Shown here: piece after piece, positions 24,491-36,700 of the stretch
How positions within the stretch are numbered: position 1 is the stretch's first letter
How the letters are laid out: each line of letters opens with the position of its first letter
Source of the DNA: Sipunculus nudus
Taxonomy: Eukaryota; Annelida; Sipuncula; Golfingiida; Sipunculidae
Direction: 5' to 3'
Length of the DNA: 64,000 nt
Assembly: GCA_026874595.1 (NCBI GenBank)
Contig: CM049308.1
Span: 79,034,124-79,098,123 of the forward strand
The notes under the pieces: model-generated
Database searches by the model: none
The model's input: only the letters and a program-made list of their open reading frames with translations
What the model was told of the DNA's origin: nothing
Position numbers and translations under genes: made by a program

Positions 24491-25603
24491 AAATTATTAA
24501 AAACTATTGACTCGAATATCCGGAACACCTATGAAGGCATTATTATCAAAGTGATTCAGGAACTGTAACTTGAAACTTTATGTTTCGAAGATTGTTTGAC
24601 AAAACCTGACATAAAGCGCCATCTGGTGATATTCTCGCTAAGTAAAGTGGACATGCTTTCGATATTTGTTTATGCCCATGATCAGGTATCTGCTCTTTGT
24701 TCCAATGAGCACTGTTAAATCTCCGAACCTGTTCTGAAATCACTCCATTTCCGTCTGTTGATCTGCTTCATGTAACCTGACATGGATAGATGAAACTCAT
24801 TGCTATTAAGTGATATTAAAATACCAGCAATAACAATTAGCAGATGCTAATACTTTGATTATCTGTATATAGTATATATGTGGTCAAATAAGAAAAATAG
24901 TACCCATCGAGCTCTGACGATAAAATTACATTGACACTGTTGTTCTTATTTTTGGCAATTACGTGTATACAAAGACAAGTGACGTTCGACATTGAGATGG
25001 TATAATATTCTATTTAAATGTTTACTTCTATACTTTTCCGCTGTTTGAACCCTTCTTGGTTGGGTCACACGATTAATTACCTCAGCTTTATTCTTTTAGC
25101 AGAATTTTGAATTTACCTGTACGTGGTTCCTTATTTAAATCACGTCAGATTCTTTAGGTATATCACAATTGTGATTGGCCCCATTATTTCTACCAACCTG
25201 TCATAAAAAAAACTTTCTCTTTTTAATTTCATTAATTATAAATTTCTTTACGGGGTATGGTTTGGGGTTCATCTATATAGTTACCCTTGTTCTTACTTTT
25301 TTCAAAGCATAGTACACTTTGAAATAAAAAGTCATTTGGACAAAAAAAAAAGACATAAAGAGATGCGCGGCATAAAAGAGATGCAACGAACTTTGATTAA
25401 CAACTGTCATATATCGCAAACAAAGACTTTCGCCTGACTAGTGCCTGACTATTTGGACAAAATAAAGTGTTTTGGTCATTTTTCAAAGCCTATTTTCGAA
25501 ACCCTTCACTATAGGATAATTATCAAGTGTTGCTTTAAATGATGCCAGCAGAATACGTAAGCCTGTGTAAGGCTCTTTAGTCCGCTGTGAGCCTTGGGTA
25601 AAG

Positions 25604-25788
25604 TAACCTTTGACCTTGTCTCTAACCTTTGACCCTGTGGTTAATGGACCAGCGTGCCCTGGCTGTGTGTGCCAGAGCTGAGTATTCCACCAGTTACAGG
25701 ACAATGACCCTTAGCTTGCTCTGGTATGCGGTCGCATGCTGTAACATGTGATGGACCAGACGGGGGCGTGTCACGAAGACTATATATA
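25604..25788 (+). promoter_or_regulatory. Candidate promoter: two DR1-like sites and a TATA box
   Basis: TAACCTTTGACCT (25604-25616) and TAACCTTTGACCC (25623-25635) are each, on the minus strand, direct repeats of AGGTCA-type half sites spaced by one base, the DR1 form bound by RXR/HNF4-type receptors. About 150 bases later come GGGGGCGTG and CTATATATAG (25779-25788). I identify no gene on either side. Confidence 0.3.
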
Positions 25789-25904
25789 GTTTTTGTTGTC
25801 AGGCAGGCACTGCAGGAGTCCAGTGACTTTAACTTAGCTGTCGTAAACAAGCACAGCTGGTCAACCGAATGAACACACTCACACATGGTAAAACACACCG
25901 CTTA

Positions 25905-25908
25905 CATT

Positions 25909-25957
<49 letters not shown>

Positions 25958-26229
25958 TAGAATGAGGTTGCTCTCACAAGACAATATCGTTCATACATTT
26001 ATGTCCGGCCATCTATCTCTAAAACTATATATGCCCCACTCGCATATAGACCACTACTTGCTCGCTCGCTCAAGAGAGAGAGAGAGAGAGAGAGAGAGGG
26101 AAAGAGAGAGGGAGGGGGAGTTTCTTTAACAAGAACATCCGTGAACATCCTAAATAATTCGGTCATCTATCTTTAAAACTGTATTTTTACCACTCGCATA
26201 TAGACAACTACTGGCCCAAGACAGAGAGC

Positions 26230-26263
<34 letters not shown>

Positions 26264-26442
26264 GAGGTGGGTTGGGGGGGGGGGGGGGGTTAACGTTTCT
26301 CTTACAATAACATATTAATATAAGTGAACTTCTTAAAATCTGGTCAACTTTTTCTTAAACTATATATGCCCCACTCGCATATACACAATTATACTCTCTC
26401 AAGAGAGAGAGAGAGGGAGAGAGAGAGAAAGAGAGAGATATG
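25905..26442. repeat. Minisatellite: three to four ~150-165 bp units, each with a GA tract
   Basis: Each unit runs from a (GA)n tract through a TTTCTC/ACAA segment and a TCTTTAAAACTATAT segment to CCACTCGCATATAGACNACTA, then the next (GA)n tract. GA tracts start near 25911, 26070, 26220 and 26399. The units have diverged, and one has gained a G run at 26274-26289. Confidence 0.8.
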
Positions 26443-26472
26443 GGAGACGTGCATGGGATCCCTTTGCCCGTA

Positions 26473-27076
26473 AAGCCTGTATCTCACTGGGCTGCGACAG
26501 CTTTGCGACATATTGCGAATTCATTCGCAAGAGAGTCTCAAAAGTGTCTTAAAACATTCGCAGCGGTTCTCAATTTCCTCGCGTGATTCGCAAAGTGTCG
26601 CCAACTTGTCGCACAAATTTTGAACATGTTCAAAAAGTTCGCAAAATAATCGCAGAGGCGTCGCTTGTGTCTCAAACCCGTCTCAAACATGTCTCGAAAT
26701 ATTCTCAAGTCAGTTTTTGCGAGTCAGGAATTGCGAGAACTGCGAGACAACTTTGAGAGGGGTTTGCGACGTATGCACCTAGATTGCGAATATTTGGAGA
26801 TAAAAATGAGAATCTGACATTCTGGTCGCGAATGGTCGTGCGAATATTTCACAAATATCGTGCGAATATCTTGTGAATATCGCACGACATTCGCACGACG
26901 GGTATACGAACTCCAGCCGAATTTAGGGCCAAACACTCGTACGATGTTCGCAAACATGTCGTAAATACGATTCAGTGTGATTGCAAGTGAAAATTGTCGC
27001 TAATTCGCGTATTTTCTCGCAATTATCGTGTCTCGAACTAGTCGAAAGCTGTCGCAGCCCAGTGAGATACTACCTT
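26473..27076. mobile_element. 604-bp TIR element (MITE) rich in TTCGCA/TGCGAA words
   Basis: The left end, AAGCCTG then TATCTCACTGGGCTGCGACA, matches the inverted right end over about 35 bases with a few differences. A TA dinucleotide flanks both ends. The interior is packed with short inverted words such as GCGACA, TTCGCA and AATATTCGCACGA. It has no coding frame. Confidence 0.75.
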
Positions 27077-27889
27077 TAGCCTCATGTGACTATCAAATTG
27101 GTGAATGCATAACGTCTGTAGATAAATTTTAACCAGCTTCTCCAACTCACACATGACATCATGCAACAGATCGACACATGAGAAATCCATCATATGTAAA
27201 GTATATTCTGTTTATTTCAGCCCGAGGGCATCGTGTATACAAGTTGAGAATAAAAACAATATAAATATACATCTCTATTTACATATATGTACATACCAGT
27301 ATCATAAATAGTAAACATATTGTACATGGCACCCCAATAACCCCCCCTCCCTCCGCCCTCAAACTAACAAAGGAACAACTTTTCTCTCTTAGAGAAACAA
27401 CAACACTGACCTCTTGATAATTAATATTAAATTATGATCGTTCTGCAATGAAATTTGCGTTCATTTTTATCGTTTAAATAGTGATTATTGAAATGTTAAA
27501 GAAAAAATAATTAATTATTGAGTAATTAATTGAAAAGTAAAAATATGTTATCAAATTAAAATGAACTAGTCAAAATTAATAGTTATAAAATTGAGAATAA
27601 ATCTTTATGGTACCATGATCTTAACATGTGCATAGATGGATACATTTTTTATTCAGACTAGATATTGTAAAATGCAAAGCATTTGAACGTGAGCATTAAA
27701 CTCCTATGCTTTATATCACAATAGAGCGAGCGGGTATGCAGGACCAATATATAGTACAGAATGAACAATGCATTTAAGAGTTGATCGGAATGCATATAAT
27801 ACAGCTTATATAATAATAAACAGAGGGAAAAGCTCACGTATCTAATTTTTTGTGTACTAGATGACAAAACTGTTTACTCTAATGTGTGT

Positions 27890-27971
27890 GTGTATTTACA
27901 TATATATAAATTATGTGTGTGAGACATACATATATATATGTATATATATATATATGTGTATGTGTAATAAA

Positions 27972-28003
<32 letters not shown>

Positions 28004-28075
28004 CATTTAAACATAAATATTTAATCTATATATGTGCATGTATATATACATACAATATATATTTATACAAATAAA
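27890..28075. repeat. TA/TATG-rich microsatellite block
   Basis: Alternating TA, TATG and TGTG runs with two longer TA tracts (27938-27955, 27977-28001), just downstream of the VWA gene's proposed poly(A) signal. Confidence 0.85.
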
Positions 28076-28204
28076 TTTGTCATGTAATACTGGAATTAAG
28101 CATTTCTTTGTATAGCACCACTTAAGCACGCAACATTACACACACATCATGATATTCTCTAAACATCTGTTCGTGAGTTAGTTAAGTAAGCTTTTTACAT
28201 ATTT

Positions 28205-28210
28205 TTTATT
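28205..28210 (-). terminator. Candidate poly(A) signal of the VWA gene
   Basis: AATAAA on the minus strand about 380 bases beyond the proposed TGA stop. Two other AATAAA copies are possible: 28572-28577, just after the stop, and 29011-29016. The last would serve a transcript that reads through the exon-9 donor and stops at TAG 29055-29057. Confidence 0.45.
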
Positions 28211-28587
28211 TGGCAGTAATGGGTATGAGACATTCATCCATTCATCAACATAAATTATCAACATTCCTTACATTCCTCAGTAACATCATACATATATCCA
28301 GTAAAACAAGTTGTGATGAGACCAATGCGTTTTGAGGAACATCGTTTTCCTCTGATGGTGCTGCCAATAAGTCGACAACAGCGTTCATTGCGCATGTCCG
28401 GAAGCATTCATGCAGCCTCACGTGACCGTTGTGCGTCTCACTTCATCTGGTATCAGCCGAAAGTTGTACTTTGTGACGTTAGAATATTGCGTTGTGATAC
28501 CGGAAGTAGAAGAATTTCTGAGCTCTGTTCAATTCACCACTGGCCCCTGAGATTCCCTGTATATATATTTTTTTATTGCGAAGACAC

Positions 28588-31500
28588 TCAGATCAGACCT
28601 GCAAATATGAAAAAGCAATTTTAGAATTAATCATAAAAGTCCTATGACTTATTTTTAAGTTTATTTAATATAACAACATACGCGGAGCAACCGCATATGT
28701 AAAGCATAAGCTTCAATTAAAGGATCACATAACTCATTATGCAATTTACCAGTATAATTATATCATACAAGATTAAAGTATAGTATAGTATAGTATAGTA
28801 TAGTATAGTTTAGTACAGTACATTACAGTACAGTACAGTCTAGTATAGTATAGTATAATATAGTATAGAATAGTATAGAATAGTATAGTATATTAAGAAA
28901 AAGAAAAATGTGTAATAGTGAAAAGGTAAAAATAAACATGCATACTAAAGTGTTATATTTTTTACTTTTCAGGAGAAAAGGATAAAGACTGTGTTGTTTT
29001 GGGTCTGGCGTTTATTATAAAACCTATATTTAGGACAGGATTTAATAAAGTTGACTACTCACCTAAGCAGGAATAGTTGACCTTGACAGCGAGATCTCTG
29101 ACGAGACCTTGGAGTTCGGCGTATGATCGGATGTTCATCACGTGTTCGTCTGTGCGGGGACTAGCGATCGCTTCAACCTCCTTCTCAGACACCCGGTCTC
29201 CAACAGAAACCACAAAAAGTTCAATGTTTTTGTCCAGTTTAGCTTTTCTTGCCTCCATTAAAGTTTCTTTCAAGTTTTCGGAGTCGTCGTCGACGATGAC
29301 GACGCCAATTCTCTTGGCTTCCGGTCGGGACCCGTGGCATGGCTTGAAGCTCATGGTGCGCATGTAGTGTAACGTCATCGCGATGTTTGGACGTCGATAT
29401 TCCAAAGCGGACAATCTTTTGTCGATGTCTGAAGGGTCATCGAAATCGTCCAATCTGAATCCTGGAAGCTCATGACAGTCTTTTGGGACCATGCCGACCC
29501 TCACGCGGTCGCTGGCTATGTCCAGGTTTTTGGTAAGTGAGCGGATAAACCTCAGTGCCATGTTTGTGTTGTCGGGACTTGCTGAGCCGGGCATTGCGAA
29601 TACAACGTCTGCTGGTCTACGTAAACCGCACCCTGTGAAATAACGATACTATGATTAGACTGAGTACACATCGGCACAGCACGAAGTAGAATAGGAAGAA
29701 TAACAAGAAGAAATAAATCTATATTATCTTTATCACAGCTTCTTTATCAAGATGTTTTCGGGTTATCTGTTTGAACTATCATTCTCTATACACATGTCTG
29801 AATGCAGCCAAAGGATATGGTTCATTTATTCGTATCATGTCTATACAAGCTAAAACATGGTGCCATTAGTGGCCTCTAAGGGTAAGTTCTTAGCGCTCAG
29901 ACCCCATAACTTTCAATTAAGCTATTCTAAAACTGAAAAAAAACTCTTTATTTGTTCTAAGTATTGAAAGCACCTAAATGTTCTCTAACAGATCCAAAAT
30001 TTTGTCTAAATGTAATTCAATGCCCTAATCCACATGTACAGGATGCAACCACGTGTCCCGACTTTCTGCCAAATACCTTCCTACCATGAGACGGGATGGT
30101 AAGGAAAGTGTAAGCAAACCTTCCTGACACAATGTTACGTACACCTAATATTGTGTAATATAAAACGACTCTTCAGTTCTAGTTTACCTTGATCGCCGGG
30201 CATGATGTGCCCTCTCTCCTTAATCTCGTACAGGGGCTTGTTGAGCTGGGCTCCCGCCATTTCATTGCTTTCGTGGATGAAAGGACGACGCTTGATGTTT
30301 CGGACGCTCTGTCGTGGCGTAGTGGTGGGAACTGTTGTTGGTGTTGTTGGTGTGGTCTGAGTTGTTGGTGTGGTCTTGACTGTTGTTGGCACAAAAGTTG
30401 GTGTGGTTGTGACAGTTGTTGGCAATGTCGTCGTAATTAGATCTGTGGCAACAAGAGAATTTTTGTAAAACAGACCTCCTTTAAGCAGTATAATTAAATA
30501 TATATCCTCAGAACTGGTGATATTTGACCAAATAAAGTCAAGCATACAAAAAAAAGAGTCGCGGGAGACTACAACTTGACAATTTATTAGTTCGCGTGTA
30601 GACGTGGTAACTGAATGACTGTATGTTTCCATAAGTTGGCTTCAAACCTACTTCATATGCCTTTCACTATAAAGTAACAAAGCATTCCTTTTACAATATC
30701 AGAAAATAAGCTTTTCTTAAGTGAAACAGTATTGGCTATATATATCTTGTGCATACCGTGGTTGGTTTAAGTTTTACAAACTAAAGCCACATTATGCTAA
30801 ACATATGTTCCGTGTTATCGAGCAGACGACAGCTATGAAATAATAGACGACACGAGCAGATGACAAATGACAACCATAACCATCAGACGAATGAAGCTTA
30901 CTTTCGCAGGCCTTAACGGCTAGTATAGTCCGGAGGGTCTTCAGTGCCGAGAAGTCATTTACTGTAAACATGTACCGGTCGTCTGGGTCCGACGCAATCT
31001 GACGAAGTTCTCTTTCGATCACCCTTTTGCCGACGCCAATTGCAAACATGTGGATGCCGGCCTGGTGCGCTTTGCTGGCCTCACGAGAGGTCGCCACTGG
31101 GTCATCGCTGGCGCCATCCGTGATCACAATACCTAAAATCACATGGTCTTTAAAGTAAGAAAACATTTTTAGACCTGTCCAGTAAATTCCTATATAAAAC
31201 ACTATTGTTTCAAATATATATTCGTTGTAATGTTTCTTGCATGGCAGACCTTTTCGCGCCTATAAGCTATGCCATTTCGTACGTATATTAACCAAGAGGA
31301 TGGAGTTACAGAACAAAAGCTATGTGTAAGATGTGTAGCTTTGCCATGGACCACATATCTTTAATTTTAAATTAATTTTATTATTTTTTTACATAAACGT
31401 TTGTCAAAACAACGGATTAGTGGGAAACAGCTACGAGTAATTCCATGGTTATTCAGAAGATAACGAGGTTTGCTGGCCTGATTAATGTATTGGCTGTAAT

Positions 31501-33691
31501 AAGAAACACCTCAATCGTTACTTTGCAGGAAGTGGCTTGGATTATAAAGAGGCTCAGGACACTTCAAAATCTCTATTTTAAGAACAGGAAGTTTTGTTAT
31601 TGAGATATTGAGAACGCATAACTTATAGAAGACTAAGTGCATAATATATATCTATATGTAACACTGTTGAGTGACATCCTGTTACTGTGATCATTCATAT
31701 TACGGAGTATGGCACGTAGACGCTATCAGCCGGGCACGGCAATCACTAATGTCAAGTTGTACTTATACATAACTATGCAATGATAAAGCATGGCCGACTG
31801 CTATCAGTCTGAAACACCTCACAGAAAAGCTATAGGGTCGTTAATCACGGCTTCTCACATCAGACAGTCAATATCCTTTTTTTAATATTGTTGTAATAGG
31901 TCAGAGTTTAGGTGTACCCTGTTTTAATCGCTTTTTCCGCGACTTTTCCACGATACCGTGTGTTAGATTGGCCTATATAATCGTTTCTTTCAGGCGTGGC
32001 TTGCTGAACAAAGTTATAGAACTCCAATATACCAGAGAAACCAATTTGGAACTTATATAAGTAAGCTAAATTACAGAAAATTCACTGATTAGGCGAGGTT
32101 ATCAAAATGAATATCTCATGAATATTAACTTTTTCAAGGCATAGGTTCCTCTAAATTAGTACTTCTTATTTTCTGAGAGATGTCTACTGTCAAGCGGTCC
32201 ATTTTCTATTCACGAATATAATTTCTACATATGCTTCCCGCCAACATTTGTATTTACTTACCGATATGAGGCACGTGGTCCCTGGCCCCGCGTGCAGGAT
32301 GGAAGCTGTGACGCCTCATGATGTGCAGGGCCCGTGCCGTGTTCGTCCCGCCGGTTATCTGCTCAATACCACGGATGGCGTTGATAAGGTTCGTCTTGTC
32401 GTAGTAGTGGTTTAGATTAAAGTTCACCTTAGGGTAGGACCCAAAAGTGATTGCCCCCACCCTGGTGCGCGTTGAGTTTATCTGGAAAGCTGCCGTCACG
32501 TCGCTGACGAAATCCAGCATCCTGGCAAAGTCCTCCTGCCAAATACTGGAGCTGGAATCCAAAATGAAGACCACATCCGCGGGTTTTCCTCCACAACCTG
32601 TAATATGTTATCCTGTATGTGAGGCATTCAGCGGGTTACACCCTACCCTTCCTCAAGCTACTTCCCCTTTTATCACTAAGACATATCCAGAGCACTACAG
32701 ACTATATATATGCGGCTTTTGCCGTTTGCGTTCAAATATTATTACAGTCCTGGAACTTGGATTCAATCTACAAGAATTTTCTGGTTCATTTTTTATCAAT
32801 ATTTTGTTTTTACCATATATATAGAAATTCTATATTGCAAACGACTTTTATGTTCTATAGAATGTGATATAAAGGTACCTGTAATGCAATAATCATTGCC
32901 GTTTTATATATTACTAAACACATCACAGTATATATAGCAAGCTATTCGAAACGTACCCGTTTTAAGTTCTGTCAAAGTAATATGCAAACTGTGAAATCAT
33001 ATTTTTGACCTTTCAGCCTCATTGACAAAGGCAAAAGTCGAGGATAACTCACGAAACAGAAGAAAAAAATCGTTAGTCTATCCTTAAATGAATTTAGTAC
33101 TGCATGGAGAGGGTGTGTGGAATTCCGGAGTATTGAGACATTTTTCTTGTTGACAAGATCAGTCTGAAATAAGCCGACGATGTTAAATGAAATTGCCCCT
33201 GTCTACTTCAAGAGGATTTTTGAAGAGTTAACTTGTTTATGCGGGTAAGGGATCGGAACAGCTAATCTACTTCGTCGGCAGCATCTGTTCAGAAACTTTT
33301 AGTGCCATATCGGTCTTATTTTCGCAAGTATGAGAACGTACTGTAAAAAGTGTGGTTTACTAATTGAATATAGGCGGGGTGTATACAAGCGGCATAGCGC
33401 AGGGGGAAGAGCATGGGTGGAATGCGGCTTGGTGGGTATGGCAAAACCATGTGTAGCTTGTATCAGCTAAACAGTGTCATACCATTGAAAACATAATCCC
33501 ATATGGATAGATAATGCTCTACAACTAAGCTATTATCTGTTTCAAAGCAGCATTATTGCCCTCGCCACACATCAAATGTCCAACAGACAAGTAGTATCAG
33601 TAATATAATTCTTCAAAGAGCTTACTTAATATTGATCATGTAATCAGGAGATATTTCTGTCAAACGTATGCAAACAGGCCCGGTGTGTGTG

Positions 33692-33740
<49 letters not shown>

Positions 33741-36700
33741 GAATGAAAATTAATTCATACAGAAAACTATAATTCTGTACGTGTATGTCAAGTATATCAA
33801 CGTCAAGGAAAGTGTGTCAAGAAAATCGTGACATCACCAGTTATACGTACCAAGCACTGGTTTTGGTTTGAATGCCTCAGGAGATACCGATGGTACATCA
33901 TTAGACAGTGATGGAGTAGTCGTAATCGTGTCTGCAATAAAATATGAAAATAGAAGATTGATCGCTTGTATGTCATGTCTTATGTATAGGGTATAATCCT
34001 TGTTCTACTGCTTTAAAAGTATAAACTTATGCATAATTAACTTACCGAGATGGTTCGTATATGTACCCTCTTTTTCATCGACAAACAAACCTTCTGTTAG
34101 TATATCATCAGAGAGTATCTGAGATAACGATCTATATAATTACTAATTACTAATATATGTCACTCGCCACGGCTGAATGAGGCTCGTGTGCGTCACAGTA
34201 TTTCTTTAACCTTCTCCGTCTCCGCCCAGAACGTGACAGTACTATTCATGTGACACACTCTTAATTGTTCAATTGATGATATTATATGTTCAGCATATAC
34301 ACCACAACTAGTTTAAATGGAAAGCAACTCCTAAACCCGAGACCAATGATAATAAGCAGGCATAGAATTTACGTATTGTCCTGCATCGTGCCAATATTAA
34401 AAATTATAGATTTTTTTAAATACTGGAATTCAGATTTAAGTACACATTTTTTTATTAATTTTTCACAATGCTAATACCTGCATATGCAAGCATAATGAAT
34501 TTTCATTATTTTTATTACAGATATGAATATTTCATTAGTGTTGAGTGTAATTGAATAAACTTACCAGGGCATAGAGCCTTTATCAAAATTTCATGTATTG
34601 TGTGAAGTTTTTCGAAGTTATCGACGTTGAACAAACGTTCGCCGACAGAAGCAATGGCCTTCAGTTCGTGCTGGTCTACGTCATCTCCCACGCCGATGAC
34701 GTAGATAGGAATGTTATCCGCGTGAATGTCACGTGCCACCTGGAGTGTGAAATAATTCTCGCTAGAGGCGCCATCTGTGATCAGAATCACCATTTTCCGG
34801 CTATGTGGTCTAGGGGACAAATCCAGCATCCTTTTGCACTTGTCCAAAGCCAGGTCTGTCCGCGTGCTGCCGTGCGACTGCTCAATTTTATTGATGGCGT
34901 GAGTGACTCCAGACTGGTGCCGATGATCGTTCAAGCCGATCACGGTTTGAGCGTCGTCTCCGAACGTGACCACGCCCACTTGAGCGGTCGCTATACTGAC
35001 ATCCATCTCCTTGACAATCCGCCGCACGAATTTGAGCATTCTTTTAAAATCGGGACCCCATATGCTTGTTGAAGAATCCAGGGCAAATACCACATCGGTT
35101 GGAGTTTTGAAGCAATCTTGCTCTGCGGGAGAAATAGAAAGAATCAGCATTGCCATTTGTTCAATTATAAGGGGTGATATATTTGACATAACAGTCTTGA
35201 TAATTATATTTGTTAATATTTTACCGGGTGGGATGGAATGCATGTATAACAGCCAATGCTTTAGGAAGCTAATATGGTATATAGATTTCGATATGATGAA
35301 GACCGTGTATATGATGGAAATTTTGAATGCACCTCAGGGACTTAACCCATTACCAAAAAACTAATATGACTTTTTGGATCATGATATGCCTCTATAAAAC
35401 TTGGATACACAAAGCTGCACATATATAACGCCTCTTTCTCATATAAGGTTATCTTTACTCTCATTTAATTCAGAGAAAACTGTGCAATACACCACGGATT
35501 GTGCTAAATTTCTTTTTACAGGTTAATAATATATTACTTGCAAAGCATGTATAATCGTCGGGTCGAACAGCAGCGGTCTTCTAACGCAATCTGGTGAAAT
35601 AACGATGGGACCTCAGAGGTTCGCTCCATTATCCTAACAACAGGCTATAAATGGGGCATTGTATTTTATTTCTTCATACACACAAACCAGCGTAATTTTA
35701 CACGCTGTTTATAGACTTTATTTCTCATTGGATACTTTATGGCTGCTATAATGTATGTTTTACTACGGTAGGATAAAGCCATTCAGAGTTCAGAATTTAG
35801 TACCGTGACGGATAATAAATAACTGTAACCGATTCGCTAAATTGGATAAACAAGTGTCGACAGGCTCAGTTACCGGCAGAGAATAAATGCATTAAACAGA
35901 CGACAATTGAACAGATTGGCAGTGAATAAGAGCCATTTTATGCTTAGCAATTTTCTGTGTACATGTGACATAGCATAATCATTAAACTTGTTAAGATAAC
36001 AAACATTCGTTCTCGTTTCACATATGAACAGACATTCATTCCACTTACTAAATATATTTAATCCTCTCTGGGTGGACAGATGTCTGTTGTACAATGTTTG
36101 TACATTTCCACTGACACCTATTTTTTTCCAAAGGATATGTTTAAGCAGAAATCGCCTGGGAAATACATCATGCGTAAGGTATAGGAATTTTGCGTATTGC
36201 GCTTGTCGGACCAAGCACCGCTGTACACCCTACGTAGCCCAATACCCAAAAACCCCAAATGAGGGAGACAGGGGGCAGCGAATCACATTCATCAAAACTC
36301 AAAATCCCTACCCACGCAGATGTGAGAAGGAGAAGGTTGCTGAACTCATTCATCAATAGAACAGCTAGGATACGCCTTAGGTGACCCCTTTCTGTATACT
36401 CAGCGAACTATTCCTCCAGTACAGAACATCAGGCTGGCAATATTGGCATACTTCGGTATACATGGGGTCTGGGTCCGTGCGTTTCTTTATGTCGTATGTC
36501 ATGCGTCATTTACGCTGAATCGTCAGCACTGTCAACATGTTCGTTTTGTACTTTCGTTTTTCATGTCGTTCTGCGCTTAACAATAGCCCGTGAAATAACC
36601 CAAGCTGGCCCCTAAATCAGACACTTTTCTACCATCCGGTGTCAATTGCAGCATTTGAAGTATGCAGCAATGCGTGTAAGACTGTGAAAAGGTTTGCATG

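Noticed and set aside
28313-28624. Plus-strand 103-codon frame overlapping the VWA gene's 3' end
   Set aside because: It is antisense to the proposed last exon and 3' UTR. It has no domain or regulatory context.
34593-35072. Plus-strand 159-codon frame
   Set aside because: It is antisense of the VWA1 exon.
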